DNA from: an uncultured bacterium
GTDB lineage: Bacteria > Pseudomonadota > Alphaproteobacteria > Sphingomonadales > Sphingomonadaceae
Length of the DNA: 64,000 bases
Direction: 5' to 3'
Assembly: GCA_942636505.2 (NCBI GenBank)
Contig: CALOGB020000056.1
Location: forward strand, 1-64,000
The notes under the pieces are model-generated. The model did no database searches, was not told the DNA's origin, and saw only the letters and a program-made list of their open reading frames with translations. Made by a program: the position numbers and the translations under genes. This document shows, piece by piece, positions 17,683 through 26,248 of the stretch (positions are counted from its first letter, which is position 1; every line of letters starts with the position of its first letter).

Positions 17683-18018
17683 TCAGGCTTGGGGAGGACG
17701 TAGGGCTGGGTCCGACGCTACCGGGACCTTGGGCGCATTGCGCCACGCCGATGCAGTCATACGAACGCTGCTGGCTGGTCCGGTTGAATCGGACGCGATC
17801 GGCACGCCGACATGATGGCCGTGGCAACCGCCATGATGGTGAGGATACGCCTTGTCGGCGTCTGCCGGCACTTGGTCGGCATCGCCGTCGCAATGATCGA
17901 CGGAGCTGACCGCTGTGGTATCAATGCACGTCACGCCTTCGGTCGCATGCGCGACTGATCCAAGCCCGAGCATAAGCACGAGCATGAAACTGAGGAGCAG
18001 GGCGAAAAGGCGGTGCAT
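17683..18018 (-). CDS. Histidine-rich exported peptide of the czc operon
   Basis: I choose ATG 18018, which gives a clean signal peptide (MHRLFALLLSFMLVLMLG, cleavage near AHA). The mature part, about 85 residues, contains cysteines and the cluster PHHHGGCHGHH near residue 60, a clear divalent-metal binding site. Such proteins at the head of czc operons probably buffer or deliver metal in the periplasm. The gene starts 20 bases after the CDF gene and precedes czcC. Confidence 0.8.
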   Translation of the reverse strand: MHRLFALLLSFMLVLMLGLGSVAHATEGVTCIDTTAVSSVDHCDGDADQVPADADKAYPHHHGGCHGHHVGVPIASDSTGPASSVRMTASAWRNAPKVPVASDPALRPPQA

Positions 18019-18037
18019 CGGCCCGCGCCTTAGCAGC

Positions 18038-18700
18038 TTACCGACTGCCATGTAACGACTGCTGGTAACTAGCGGGGGCGGATAAAGGCTCGCCGTGCAT
18101 TTCGGCGCGTGCCTGCCGCATGATCTGAACACCGCCCGATATTCCCAACACAGCCATCAAGGCGGCGACGGCAAGATCAGGCCACGCGCTGTTTAGGCCG
18201 AACACTCCGCCTGCGGCCAGTACGACCGCGATGTTGCCGATCGCGTCATTGCGCGAGCAAATCCACACTGACCGCATGTTCGCATCACCACTTCGGAAGC
18301 GGTACAGCATGACCGCGACCACAAGGTTCGCGATCAGCGCCGCGATGCCGACCATGCCCATAATCTCGGCATGGGGCGTTGCGTCGTGAAGCGCCCCCCA
18401 GCCCGCCGCGAACAGGACATAGATGCCTAACAAGGCGAGCGTTGCCCCCTTCAACATGGCTGCGCGGGCGCGCCAGGCTATCGCCATCCCGGCAACGCCA
18501 AGACTGATTGCGTAGTTCGCGGTATCCCCAAAAAAGTCGAGCGCGTCGGCTTGGAGTGCCTTCGATCCACCCGTGATGCCGGCAATGATTTCGATAACGA
18601 ACATGCCGCCATTGATGGCGAGCGCAATCCATAGCGCTCGGCGCCACTTGGGGTCGTTGAGAGTACCCGCCTTGTCGGACGCGCAGCTTGTGCAGGCCAT
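18038..18700 (-). CDS. CDF-family cation transporter (CzcD-like, short form)
   Basis: The start at ATG 18700 (MACTSCASDKAG) has GAGG eight bases upstream. Six transmembrane helices carry the CDF landmarks INGGMFVIEIIAG and the metal-site helix ADALDFFGDTANY, with the second site near CSRNDAIGN. The long C-terminal cytoplasmic dimer domain of classical CzcD is missing, as in a known class of about 200-residue CDF proteins. The N-terminal CTSC is a possible metal site. It is the first gene of the minus-strand operon and is driven from the MerR-type operator. Confidence 0.88.
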   Translation of the reverse strand: MACTSCASDKAGTLNDPKWRRALWIALAINGGMFVIEIIAGITGGSKALQADALDFFGDTANYAISLGVAGMAIAWRARAAMLKGATLALLGIYVLFAAGWGALHDATPHAEIMGMVGIAALIANLVVAVMLYRFRSGDANMRSVWICSRNDAIGNIAVVLAAGGVFGLNSAWPDLAVAALMAVLGISGGVQIMRQARAEMHGEPLSAPASYQQSLHGSR

Positions 18701-18740
18701 GTTCGCCACCTCGATAGAATCGATCTGACAGCCTATATGC

Positions 18741-18761
18741 ACCCTCTAGTCGCTAGAGGGT
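18741..18761. promoter_or_regulatory. MerR-family operator within the czc promoter
   Basis: ACCCTCTAG-TCG-CTAGAGGGT is a perfect 9-3-9 palindrome between the CDF gene and the divergent MerR gene. On the minus strand it is preceded by TTGACC (-35) and followed by an ATATAG/TATAGG -10 region, 20-21 bases away. That over-long spacing is the hallmark of promoters activated by MerR-type DNA untwisting. Confidence 0.88.
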
Positions 18762-18769
18762 CAAGCGCT

Positions 18770-19174
18770 GTGTCTGAAAAACTGACGATCGGAAAACTGG
18801 CCGGTGCGACTGGTACGAAGGTCGAAACGATCCGCTACTATGAGCAGATTGGCTTGCTGCCGGCACCTGCGCGATCGGCGGGGAACTACCGGACCTATGA
18901 AAGCGCGCATCTACGCCGCCTTTCCTTCATCCGTCGTGCGCGCGATCTTGGCTTCTCGATCGACCAGGTACGCGAGTTGATGGGGCTTGCCGATCGGCGC
19001 GATCAGTCCTGCATCGCTGTCGATGTCGTTGCCAACCAACACCGCGACGCGATCAGGCGCAAAATCGCAGACCTTACTGCGCTCGCTGGTGAACTCGACG
19101 CACTGATAGATTCCTGTAGTCGCAACACCGTCGCCGACTGCCGGATCATCGAAGCACTTGCTCCTTCCGCATAG
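18770..19174 (+). CDS. MerR-family heavy-metal-responsive activator
   Basis: GTG 18770 is preferred because an ATG at 18737 lies inside the operator. The 134-residue protein starts with the MerR winged helix (LTIGKLAGATGTKVETIRYYEQIGLL, split here by the usual turn), followed by NYRTY and the dimerisation helix. Metal ligands are likely a Cys in DQSCIAVDV and the C-terminal pair in CSRNTVADC, which matches the metal-binding loop of ZntR/CadR/PbrR-type sensors. It should bind the adjacent palindrome and activate the CDF-czc operon in response to a divalent metal such as Zn, Cd or Pb. Confidence 0.93.
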   Translation: MSEKLTIGKLAGATGTKVETIRYYEQIGLLPAPARSAGNYRTYESAHLRRLSFIRRARDLGFSIDQVRELMGLADRRDQSCIAVDVVANQHRDAIRRKIADLTALAGELDALIDSCSRNTVADCRIIEALAPSA

Positions 19175-19332
19175 CGCCTTGCGACTGACCAACTCTCAAA
19201 AGTGATCGGGAAATGAGAAAATGTCGGCGTTCTCGTAACCTGCCCAGCCTCGTATTTCGAGAACCCTGACGCCTGCGCCTATCCACCTCGATCACCCATT
19301 GACGTTGTCGGTGGGGCGGGGCTGATGGTCAT

Positions 19333-20427
19333 GTGAGCATCGGTCCCATGTCCCTCATCCTCGGTCTGTTCGAGGCACAAATGCTTGTGCTGGCGGTTGC
19401 CATCATCGGGCAGGGCGGGATGGCGCGACGCTCTCTCGGAGCGTTGCTGATCGTCCTGTGCGGCGTGCTGACGCCGTTCACTATCGGCTATGCAGGTTTC
19501 TACGATCGATGGCCGTGGCTTTCGTTCGCGCCGTTCGCCGTTCCTCTGGCGATGGGGCCATTGCTCTACGCGCACCTGAGCGCCCTGATCTTCGATCGCC
19601 CGATACCCCGTTGGCACGCCGCGTTGCCGGTCGCCCAGTTCGCTTATCAGGCTGTCGCTTTCTGCCTGCCGCTCGATCTGCGCGGCGCATTCGACCGACA
19701 GGTGCAACGCCCCTGGCTTGATCCAATCCTGGCGGCGCTGCTGCTCGCGTCGATGGTCGGATATGCCGTTGCAGCCCTGCGTGCGCTGCGCCGGCATCGA
19801 GGCTGGCTCGTGGCGCGCCGATCTGACCTCGCCGCGGCAAGGCGCGTGCGGGCCGTGCTGATCGCCTACGCCGCGATCGTGACGGTGCGGACGGGATACC
19901 TGATCGCTGATACGTTTATCGCGCCACTCTCTTACTTCGATATGTTCGGTTTCTACGTCGTGCTGGCAGTCGTCGGCAATTACTTGGCGATCGAGGGTTG
20001 GCGGCAGGCGGAAGCCCGACCGCAGCCGATCGTGGAACCGACCGAGCGCGACTGGCGGCCGATCGCGGCCGGGTGGATGGACCGGATCGAAGCGCATGGA
20101 TGGTGGCGCGATCCGGACCTCGATCTTGCCGAGCTGGCCCGCAGGCTGGGGACCAACACCGCGTATCTGTCCCGCGGCCTCAACGAAGGGCTGGGGCTGG
20201 GGTTCGCCGACGCGATCAACGGGCTGCGCGTCGAGCATGTCGCCGCCCGCCTGCGGGACGGCACCGATGGCGATATCCTGACGCTCGCCGTCGATGCCGG
20301 CTTCGGATCGAAGGCGACCTTCAACCGCGTCTTTAAAGAGCGGTTCGGCGTCACGCCTTCGACCTATCGTCGCGTCTCAACTGACAAAAATGACGCGGAA
20401 CGCCCGAATTTGCAGCGCACCACCTGA
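19333..20427 (+). CDS. Membrane-anchored AraC-family regulator
   Basis: The 364-residue protein has seven predicted transmembrane helices in the first 230 residues and an AraC/XylS DNA-binding domain in the last 110. The domain shows two helix-turn-helix units: LDLAELARRLGTNTAYLSRGLNE, and ILTLAVDAGFGSKATFNRVFKERFGVTPSTYR as the signature second unit. Regulators with this plan probably sense a membrane or periplasmic signal. It is 45 bases upstream of an S41 peptidase gene on the same strand, which is a likely target. GTG 19333 and ATG 19348 are both possible starts. Confidence 0.88.
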   Translation: MSIGPMSLILGLFEAQMLVLAVAIIGQGGMARRSLGALLIVLCGVLTPFTIGYAGFYDRWPWLSFAPFAVPLAMGPLLYAHLSALIFDRPIPRWHAALPVAQFAYQAVAFCLPLDLRGAFDRQVQRPWLDPILAALLLASMVGYAVAALRALRRHRGWLVARRSDLAAARRVRAVLIAYAAIVTVRTGYLIADTFIAPLSYFDMFGFYVVLAVVGNYLAIEGWRQAEARPQPIVEPTERDWRPIAAGWMDRIEAHGWWRDPDLDLAELARRLGTNTAYLSRGLNEGLGLGFADAINGLRVEHVAARLRDGTDGDILTLAVDAGFGSKATFNRVFKERFGVTPSTYRRVSTDKNDAERPNLQRTT

Positions 20428-20472
20428 CCGGCATCGGCATCGCCTCGGGGCACATCCGCTCGGAGCAAGACC

Positions 20473-21951
20473 ATGATACATCTCGATCGCCGGCACCTTC
20501 TGACGGGAGCGTCGAGCCTAGTCGCAACCGCCTTTCTGCCCGCTCCCGCCAAGGCGAACGATACGCTGTTGTCACCCGTGGCTATGCGATCAGATATCGC
20601 CATCCTGTGCGACGCCTATGCCAGCCTGCATCCCGGCCTCTATCGCTATCTGACCCCGGCGAACTTCCAGCGCCAGCGCCAGTGCCTCGATCGCTTCGCC
20701 GCGACGCCCCATACGCTGGGAGACTTCTACCTGGCGCTGTCGGCGTTTACCGCGAGCGTCCGGTGCGGTCACAGCTTTCCTAATCCCGCCAACCAGACTC
20801 CGGCCGTCGCGTTGGCACTGTTCGGCAAGCCCGATCGCTTACCGTTCGCCTTCAGATGGCTGGACCGGCGCATGATCGTCACCGGCGATCTCGGCAGCGG
20901 GCATCATCTGCCGATCGGAAGCGAGGTCGTCGCGATCGACGGTATCAGCGCACGCGACATGCTGGCGAAGATGCTCCCTTATGCCCGCACGGACGGCAGC
21001 AACGATGCGCGCAAGGTGGCCGACCTCGGCATACCCGGCGATGCCGATCAGCCGACATTCGACGTGCTACGGGCGCTGCTGTTCCCATCGTCCACCCCCT
21101 CGGCCCGTGTCGTGGTGCGGATCGCCGGCAGAGCCGAGTCGATCGCTTGCCCCTTGATGACGGCCGCAGCGCGCAACGCGGCGTTGCGCCATCCCTCCAA
21201 GGATTCCCCCTATAGCTGGACGTTCGAGGTGCGCGGCAAAGTCGGCATCCTGACCATGCCGACCTGGGCGGTTTTCCATGAAAAGTGGGATTGGCAGGGC
21301 TTCATCGACGCCAGTCTGGACACCGCGGTCGATCGCCAGCTCTCGGGCATCGTCATCGACGTGCGTGACAATGGGGGAGGGCTCGATTGCGGGGCGGCGA
21401 TCATCGCCCGCCTAATCGAAGCGCCGCTGCCCGCCGACAGCTATTCCCGCCATGTACGCTACCGCAAGATACCCGATCGGCTGGCCCCCTACCTCAAAAC
21501 CTGGGATCGCAGCTTCAAGGATTGGGGAGCGTCGGCAATCGGTCCTGACGCGGCCTGCTTTTACACGCTGACCCGTCCCGGTGATGCGTCCGACACCGAC
21601 ACTATCCAGCCCAAGGGTCGTCGGTTCGCTGGCCAGGTCGCCGTTCTCGTCGGCCCGAAGAACGCTTCGGCTACCTTTGGCTTCGCAGGCCTCATGCAGC
21701 GTCAGCGGCTGGGAATGCTGGTAGGCGAGCAGACCGGCGGCAACCGCCGTGGCATTAATGGCGGTGCCTTTTTCTTCGTCGGGTTGCCGGCATCAGGCGT
21801 CGAGGTCGATCTGCCGCTGATCGCCTATTGGCCTGAGACACCTCAGCCGGATGTTGGAATCATGCCCGATATCACCGTGTCGGCCCGGATTGCCGATATT
21901 CAAGCCGAACGGGATACCGCGCTGATGAGCGCCGTCGTCGCGGTAAGTTGA
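20473..21951 (+). CDS. Exported S41-family peptidase-like protein
   Basis: The 492-residue protein begins DRRHLLTGASSLVATAF, a possible Tat signal with cleavage after AKA. The S41 (C-terminal processing protease/tricorn) catalytic domain is seen in IVIDVRDNGGG (296-303 region) and the nucleophile loop GPKNASATFGFA, where S399 is the likely catalytic Ser, followed by LVGEQTGGNRRG. A degenerate PDZ-like part may lie in the middle (PIGSEVVAIDGISARDML). The substrate is unknown. It follows an AraC regulator gene. Confidence 0.85.
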   Translation: MIHLDRRHLLTGASSLVATAFLPAPAKANDTLLSPVAMRSDIAILCDAYASLHPGLYRYLTPANFQRQRQCLDRFAATPHTLGDFYLALSAFTASVRCGHSFPNPANQTPAVALALFGKPDRLPFAFRWLDRRMIVTGDLGSGHHLPIGSEVVAIDGISARDMLAKMLPYARTDGSNDARKVADLGIPGDADQPTFDVLRALLFPSSTPSARVVVRIAGRAESIACPLMTAAARNAALRHPSKDSPYSWTFEVRGKVGILTMPTWAVFHEKWDWQGFIDASLDTAVDRQLSGIVIDVRDNGGGLDCGAAIIARLIEAPLPADSYSRHVRYRKIPDRLAPYLKTWDRSFKDWGASAIGPDAACFYTLTRPGDASDTDTIQPKGRRFAGQVAVLVGPKNASATFGFAGLMQRQRLGMLVGEQTGGNRRGINGGAFFFVGLPASGVEVDLPLIAYWPETPQPDVGIMPDITVSARIADIQAERDTALMSAVVAVS

Positions 21952-21975
21952 ACGATCAGCCTTCCCGATTGGGAA

Positions 21976-22025
21976 CGGTCAGCGAGACGTCTGTCGCTTT
22001 CCCAATGGGATCATAAAACGGGAAT
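21976..22025 (+). repeat. Intergenic repeat, copy A
   Basis: This 50-base segment shares the blocks CGAGA-GTC, CGCTTTCCC, GGATC and GGAATG, in the same order and spacing, with 24113-24162. Each copy lies just after an S41-type gene. Similarity is by eye, about 60% identity. Confidence 0.45.
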
Positions 22026-22129
22026 GCGTATGCCTTCCCAAATTCCATGATCGCATCGCAACTGACAAAGAAGACGGGCCGGCCGGATGCTTCAAGGCTA
22101 CTGATCGCTGCTCACCGTCGATCGAAATC

Positions 22130-22726
22130 CTACGCCGTTCGCGGCGAGCGCCTTTTGGATCGCGCCTCGGTTGGCGCAAGCACGAAGGCGAGACTTACCA
22201 ATTGCGCCCGCCCATCAGCCTTTGGTTGGCTGGTCAGTTCACCAAGGCGGGCGAGAAGGGCGTTGACCTCCTCAACATCTGCGGCTGCGAGCCATCCCTT
22301 GTTACGAGAAGCCCAAAGCGTTCGTGCCGGACCGGCAACCACGGTATCACTCTGCTCAAGAGCAGCCTGAAAGTCCCGATCGGCAATCTGCAATAATCCA
22401 TGGGCGAAAGCGCGCAGCTCCACAGCGTTGCCGTTCGGACCAAGGTCATAGGAAAGTCGCAGCGGGCCGTGACCACCGCCCGCCAGCCGGAATCGACGCT
22501 CTACACCGTCGCTCGGCAGCTCCTCGACCAGTCCGCCCGCCATGAGCGCCCGCAGATGATAATAGAGACCATCGGCTGGTCGCCCGAGCTGATCCGCCAA
22601 GCTCGCGACACCGGCCTCGCCACCAAGCGCGGCAAGCGTATCAACAATCTCTTGTCGCACACCGGAGCTGAGGAGCCGCACCTGCGCCGGATCGCGGATT
22701 ACGCGCGGGTCATCACCTTCATACAT
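22130..22726 (-). CDS. ArsR-like winged-helix regulator
   Basis: The 198-residue protein has an N-terminal winged helix (about 17-85) with RQEIVDTLAALGGEAGVASLADQL and the recognition helix ADGLYYHLRALMAGGLVEE, of the ArsR-like type that usually pairs DNA binding with a C-terminal dimerisation helix bundle. No metal-binding cysteines are present, so it senses something else. It is divergent from the S41-like gene at 22831 across a perfect inverted repeat (22740-22768), its likely operator. Confidence 0.8.
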   Translation of the reverse strand: MYEGDDPRVIRDPAQVRLLSSGVRQEIVDTLAALGGEAGVASLADQLGRPADGLYYHLRALMAGGLVEELPSDGVERRFRLAGGGHGPLRLSYDLGPNGNAVELRAFAHGLLQIADRDFQAALEQSDTVVAGPARTLWASRNKGWLAAADVEEVNALLARLGELTSQPKADGRAQLVSLAFVLAPTEARSKRRSPRTA

Positions 22727-22739
22727 TGGCCTAGACTCC

Positions 22740-22768
22740 TGTTGAAATATGCCACATATATTTCAACA
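22740..22768. promoter_or_regulatory. Perfect 11-bp inverted repeat, probable operator
   Basis: TGTTGAAATAT and ATATTTCAACA flank the spacer GCCACAT. The dyad lies between the ArsR-like regulator and the divergent S41-like gene, 13 bases upstream of the regulator start. Autoregulation together with control of the peptidase gene is the simplest reading. Confidence 0.8.
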
Positions 22769-22830
22769 CATCGATCCAGGGAAGAGGCTCTGGCGGCGGT
22801 TTTTGAATTGGAACGATGGTGGCATCGCAT

Positions 22831-24075
22831 ATGGAAACGCTCCTCTCGGCCGCCTTGATGGCTTTTGCCTCTTCCGGCACAGCCCCGGCGCAGACGATCG
22901 CTCCGGGGGCATTAAAAGCCGACCTCCGCTTTGCACTCGATACGATCGAACATCAGCATCCCGACCTTGCCCATTCGGTCACGAAGGCGGCGCTTGAGCG
23001 CGAGGCCGACAGGGTACGAGCGCAGCTGAATCATCCGATGGATCAGGCGGAAGCCTGGACGAAACTGGCTCAGCTCAATCCCGTCCTCGCTGACGGCCAT
23101 CTGTTCATCGGCCTCCCCGACTGGCGGGGCAAGGGCGCGGAAGCGGTTCGGCAAGGTACGGGCTTCTTCCCATTTGAGGTGGCGATTGATGCCAAGGATC
23201 ATCCGGTCATCGTCTCGATGCTCGGGGGAGGATCAACGCCGCTCGCGGGTCGCCGCATCCTGCGGATCGACGGGCATGATGCGCGCGACGTCGCCCGTTC
23301 GCTGCTCGTACGGACCCATGGCGACACGCCCGCCTTTCGCAGAGCCCTGCTAGCACAACGCTGGTGGCTCTTTCATGCCAAGCTATATGGAACACCCGTA
23401 GACTACGATCTGGTGCTTAGCGGCTCACGCAAGCGGCTCACGGTCGGGGCCGAACACACGCTGCCAGCGATCCTCCAGCGGGATGCCAGCTTCGATCGCC
23501 TGTTCGCGTGCCGCATAGCTACGGATAAATCGGCGCGCCTTACGGTCGCATCGTTCGTGTGGGAGGACAAGGCGCGCTACCTTGAGTTCACCCACGATTG
23601 CTTCGCGCGGATCAAGGCCGCCTCGGTTGATCGCCTAGTGATCGACGTCAGCGCCAACGGCGGGGGCAACGACGACATGTGGAAGGACGGCATCCTGCGG
23701 TATGTAGCGACACGACCATACAAGCAGGGTTCTACCTATCTAAAGCGTGAGGGGAGCGGGGCGGTGATCGCAGGCGCGATCGAAACCGCAACCCTGCCAG
23801 TGGCGGACGAACCGCTTCGCTTCACGGGGAAGCTGACGGTGGAAATCGGTCCGCTCACCTATTCGTCCGCTGTGCTCTTCGCCAACGTGGTGCGAGATTA
23901 CCGCTTTGGAGTACTGGCGGGGGTCGGTGGCGCCGCACGCACTCAGCAATCAGGCGGCGTGCGAAGCGTCACGCTTCCGAACACGGGCCTGATTCTTTCC
24001 TATCCCCGCTTCGTACTCGATCCTCCCGCTGGCAGCGCCGCTCCGAAGCTCCTGCAGCCGATGACGGTAAACTGA
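22831..24075 (+). CDS. Exported S41-like peptidase domain protein
   Basis: The start at ATG 22831 (METLLSAALMAFASSG) gives a signal peptide cleaved near APAQ. The 414-residue protein has an N-terminal helical part, a PDZ-like segment (LAGRRILRIDGHDARDVARSL) and an S41 core with VIDVSANGGGND and the nucleophile region GPLTYSSAVLFANVV. The GxxxxxGGAARTQQSGG segment corresponds to the EXTGGN block of the family but is altered, so the protein may be a divergent peptidase. It is divergent from the ArsR-like regulator and probably controlled by it. Confidence 0.8.
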   Translation: METLLSAALMAFASSGTAPAQTIAPGALKADLRFALDTIEHQHPDLAHSVTKAALEREADRVRAQLNHPMDQAEAWTKLAQLNPVLADGHLFIGLPDWRGKGAEAVRQGTGFFPFEVAIDAKDHPVIVSMLGGGSTPLAGRRILRIDGHDARDVARSLLVRTHGDTPAFRRALLAQRWWLFHAKLYGTPVDYDLVLSGSRKRLTVGAEHTLPAILQRDASFDRLFACRIATDKSARLTVASFVWEDKARYLEFTHDCFARIKAASVDRLVIDVSANGGGNDDMWKDGILRYVATRPYKQGSTYLKREGSGAVIAGAIETATLPVADEPLRFTGKLTVEIGPLTYSSAVLFANVVRDYRFGVLAGVGGAARTQQSGGVRSVTLPNTGLILSYPRFVLDPPAGSAAPKLLQPMTVN

Positions 24076-24112
24076 CAGTGAGGCGATGCCATTTCCCGTA
24101 AACGAAGGGCAA

Positions 24113-24162
24113 TCGAGAGGTCGAGCGCTTTCCCCGATCGGATCGTTGGATAGGAATGTTTG
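24113..24162 (+). repeat. Intergenic repeat, copy B
   Basis: Second copy of the element at 21976-22025, in the same orientation and again directly after an S41-type gene. The CGCTTTCCC and GGAATG blocks are identical in both. Confidence 0.45.
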
Positions 24163-24369
24163 GATCTGGCGAGAGGAGTATCATCAGAACGAAGCCAGAA
24201 CGTATTACGCGAGTGTAAATATACCAGTTACCCGACGCTTTCGATGATTTTGTCGGACATTTTGATATGGATCAATGTGCTTTATCTTGAGAGCACTTTG
24301 AATTAGCCCGTAGATAGAGGAATCGGGGGGTAGTGCGCCGACCCGCCCCTAGCTGGGAATCTGTCACTC

Positions 24370-24522
24370 ATGGAACGTAATAGCGGTAATCAATGCCCCC
24401 GCGTGTTCGCGAGCCAACTCGAAGATATGATTGCATTTGCCGATGCAAAGCAGGACTTCGCCTTAGCAGCTTGGCTAAGCCAAGCGCTCGATCGATTGAT
24501 GGGCGATCATATCAAGCCCTAA
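24370..24522 (+). CDS. 50-residue hypothetical protein
   Basis: A short frame from ATG 24370 (MERNSGNQCPRVFASQLEDM) to TAA. The product is helical, with the acidic/aromatic middle part AFADAKQDFALAAWLSQAL. It precedes the winged-helix gene by 25-60 bases. I know of no assigned function. Confidence 0.45.
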   Translation: MERNSGNQCPRVFASQLEDMIAFADAKQDFALAAWLSQALDRLMGDHIKP

Positions 24523-24547
24523 CCGGGGTTGCCTTCCGCTACGGAAT

Positions 24548-24958
24548 TTGTTGATATCGCTACTCAATAAACTGGAGTGGCGCGTGAGGGGTAACGACGA
24601 GGCTGTTCAGCTAGCGATGGCGATACTGCGCTTCCGCAAGTATCGAGCCTCCGTGTTGTCGCGTGATATATTCGGCGAACCGGCCTGGGAAGTGCTTCTT
24701 GAGCTGTTCGTCGCGGACGCAAACAGCGTAGGTATTACCGGACGAATTGTTGCGGAAAAACATGACATCTCTACAGCGGTCATAGGGCGTTGGCTCAAAC
24801 ATCTTACCGCCGAAGGCCTTCTAATTGGCGACGGCACCGGAAATGTGGACGATGAGCTAACGCTATCCGGGGTAGGAATGGACAAGATGGAAACCGCGCT
24901 ACTCGAAGCACGGTTTCTCAAAGACCAATTCGGCCCACAGCCTAGCATAGCAAACTGA
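24548..24958 (+). CDS. MarR-like winged-helix protein
   Basis: The frame opens at a TTG near 24548; a GTG near 24584 with GGAG upstream is a better-supported start. The protein is predicted to have a helical lead-in (AVQLAMAILRFRKYRA) and a winged helix with GRIVAEKHDISTAVIGRWLKHLTAEGLL, followed by a wing and a terminal helix. It resembles the C-terminal half of the PAS/winged-helix protein at 1121-1795. A transcription-regulator role is inferred. Confidence 0.65.
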   Translation: MLISLLNKLEWRVRGNDEAVQLAMAILRFRKYRASVLSRDIFGEPAWEVLLELFVADANSVGITGRIVAEKHDISTAVIGRWLKHLTAEGLLIGDGTGNVDDELTLSGVGMDKMETALLEARFLKDQFGPQPSIAN

Positions 24959-24969
24959 AATAATGCCCG

Positions 24970-26061
24970 TTACCGGGTGCCCTTCGGTGGAAGTTTGAAC
25001 TTAACCCGCTGAACACAGCCTCGACGGCCTGAATCGCTTTCTACTACCCGTGCATTGGAAAGCGCGTTGCGCGCGGTATCGCCGAACGCCTCGTCCGGTT
25101 CAGAACCTAGAACCCTTACGTTCCCTACCGCTCCCCATGGCGCCGTATCATAGCCAATTACGGCCGCCCCTTCGATCCCGCGGCGCCAGAACGCTCTGGG
25201 GTAGGCGCTTCCGTCGAGAAGACCCGGGATCGACTTGAGATCCACGATACAACCGGGCTGATCTCCAGTATCAAGAGGCGTGTCTGGCACCGGTACGGGT
25301 GCTGCAAGGTTGGCGCGTCCGTTATAGTAAAAGTGATAGGTGCATCCGTGAAACCCAGCTCCCGGCTCGTAGCGGTTGGCGAGCAAAGCTTCTCGGCCGG
25401 CTCGCTCGATCGCCGTGTCGCCGGACGTACCCAATGTCTGGACGTTGCCAGGCTTACCCGCGGCGTTAACGTCGAATGCCAGAAACACCCAAGCTGGTCG
25501 GCGTGCCGGTTGCGACAGTTTTTCGAAGGCAGGCAGGTTAAGACGCCGGTACTGCCCAGGCTCGCGCGGGCAGTTTGAGTCTGCAGGGCGAACTCGTTCA
25601 AACAGGGCAGGCGCAAACCCTGTGGCATCCGGACGGCTCGCCAGCTCGTACAATGCCGGCATCGACGCCTTCTCGATCGGCGTGACCGATGCTTTGAAGG
25701 ACACGCTGCATTTCGCCTGCGGCATTCCGGTTGGAAAGCTCGAAGCCGCCAGCGCAGGGGCAAGATCACTCGTGTCGACATACCAACCCGGAGATTCCGT
25801 CATATCACGGCGGATCGTGCGGGCACGTCCCTGCGCGTCGATTACGAAGGAGAACCGATATGTGGGTGAGGGGCTTTCGGTAACAGCGGGACCGTAACGC
25901 GTCGCAACTGCCGTGAAAGGCCGAACGATACTATCGGCTGCTATCGGCTGCCCTGAACAGGTGACATCGCTGGCAGTGAACGACACGACCTCCGTTCGCT
26001 GGGTGGCGAACGGTACCGGGGGGGCAGGGACACTGAGCAGCGCGAGCATCGCAACGGGCAT
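24970..26061 (-). CDS. Exported protein with TonB C-terminal-like domains
   Basis: The 363-residue protein starts with a short signal sequence (MPVAMLALLSVPAPP). It has an RFSFVIDAQGRARTIRR segment and later AWVFLAFDVNAAGKPGNVQTLGTSG, with IERAGREALLANRYEPG and a similar third unit near the C-terminus (GAVGNVRVLGSEPDEAF). These are the beta-alpha-beta repeats of TonB C-terminal-like domains, here in about three copies. Paired cysteines suggest disulfides in the periplasm. There is no transmembrane TonB anchor or proline-rich spacer, so it is not an energy transducer in the strict sense. Confidence 0.72.
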   Translation of the reverse strand: MPVAMLALLSVPAPPVPFATQRTEVVSFTASDVTCSGQPIAADSIVRPFTAVATRYGPAVTESPSPTYRFSFVIDAQGRARTIRRDMTESPGWYVDTSDLAPALAASSFPTGMPQAKCSVSFKASVTPIEKASMPALYELASRPDATGFAPALFERVRPADSNCPREPGQYRRLNLPAFEKLSQPARRPAWVFLAFDVNAAGKPGNVQTLGTSGDTAIERAGREALLANRYEPGAGFHGCTYHFYYNGRANLAAPVPVPDTPLDTGDQPGCIVDLKSIPGLLDGSAYPRAFWRRGIEGAAVIGYDTAPWGAVGNVRVLGSEPDEAFGDTARNALSNARVVESDSGRRGCVQRVKFKLPPKGTR

Positions 26062-26186
26062 GGCGTGATCTCCGAATTTAAACGTTGATTATCCCGCTGG
26101 CGACAACGTGCCTAGTGATCGCTCTAGTGAAAACTCTTGAACCTGCAGAGGTCATAGCCCGCCAAGATTTTCGCTTTCTCAAAACA

Positions 26187-26214
26187 CGTTCTCATTATAT
26201 ATTCTCATTGAACG
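26187..26214. promoter_or_regulatory. AT-rich dyad with direct repeats upstream of the resolvase module
   Basis: CGTTC and GAACG bracket two direct repeats of TTCTCATT separated by ATATA. The element lies 35 bases upstream of the first gene of the resolvase module and could be a resolvase res subsite or an operator. Confidence 0.4.
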
Positions 26215-26248
26215 CTAACTTTGTTGGCTAGCTGAGAAGGGTCGAACC

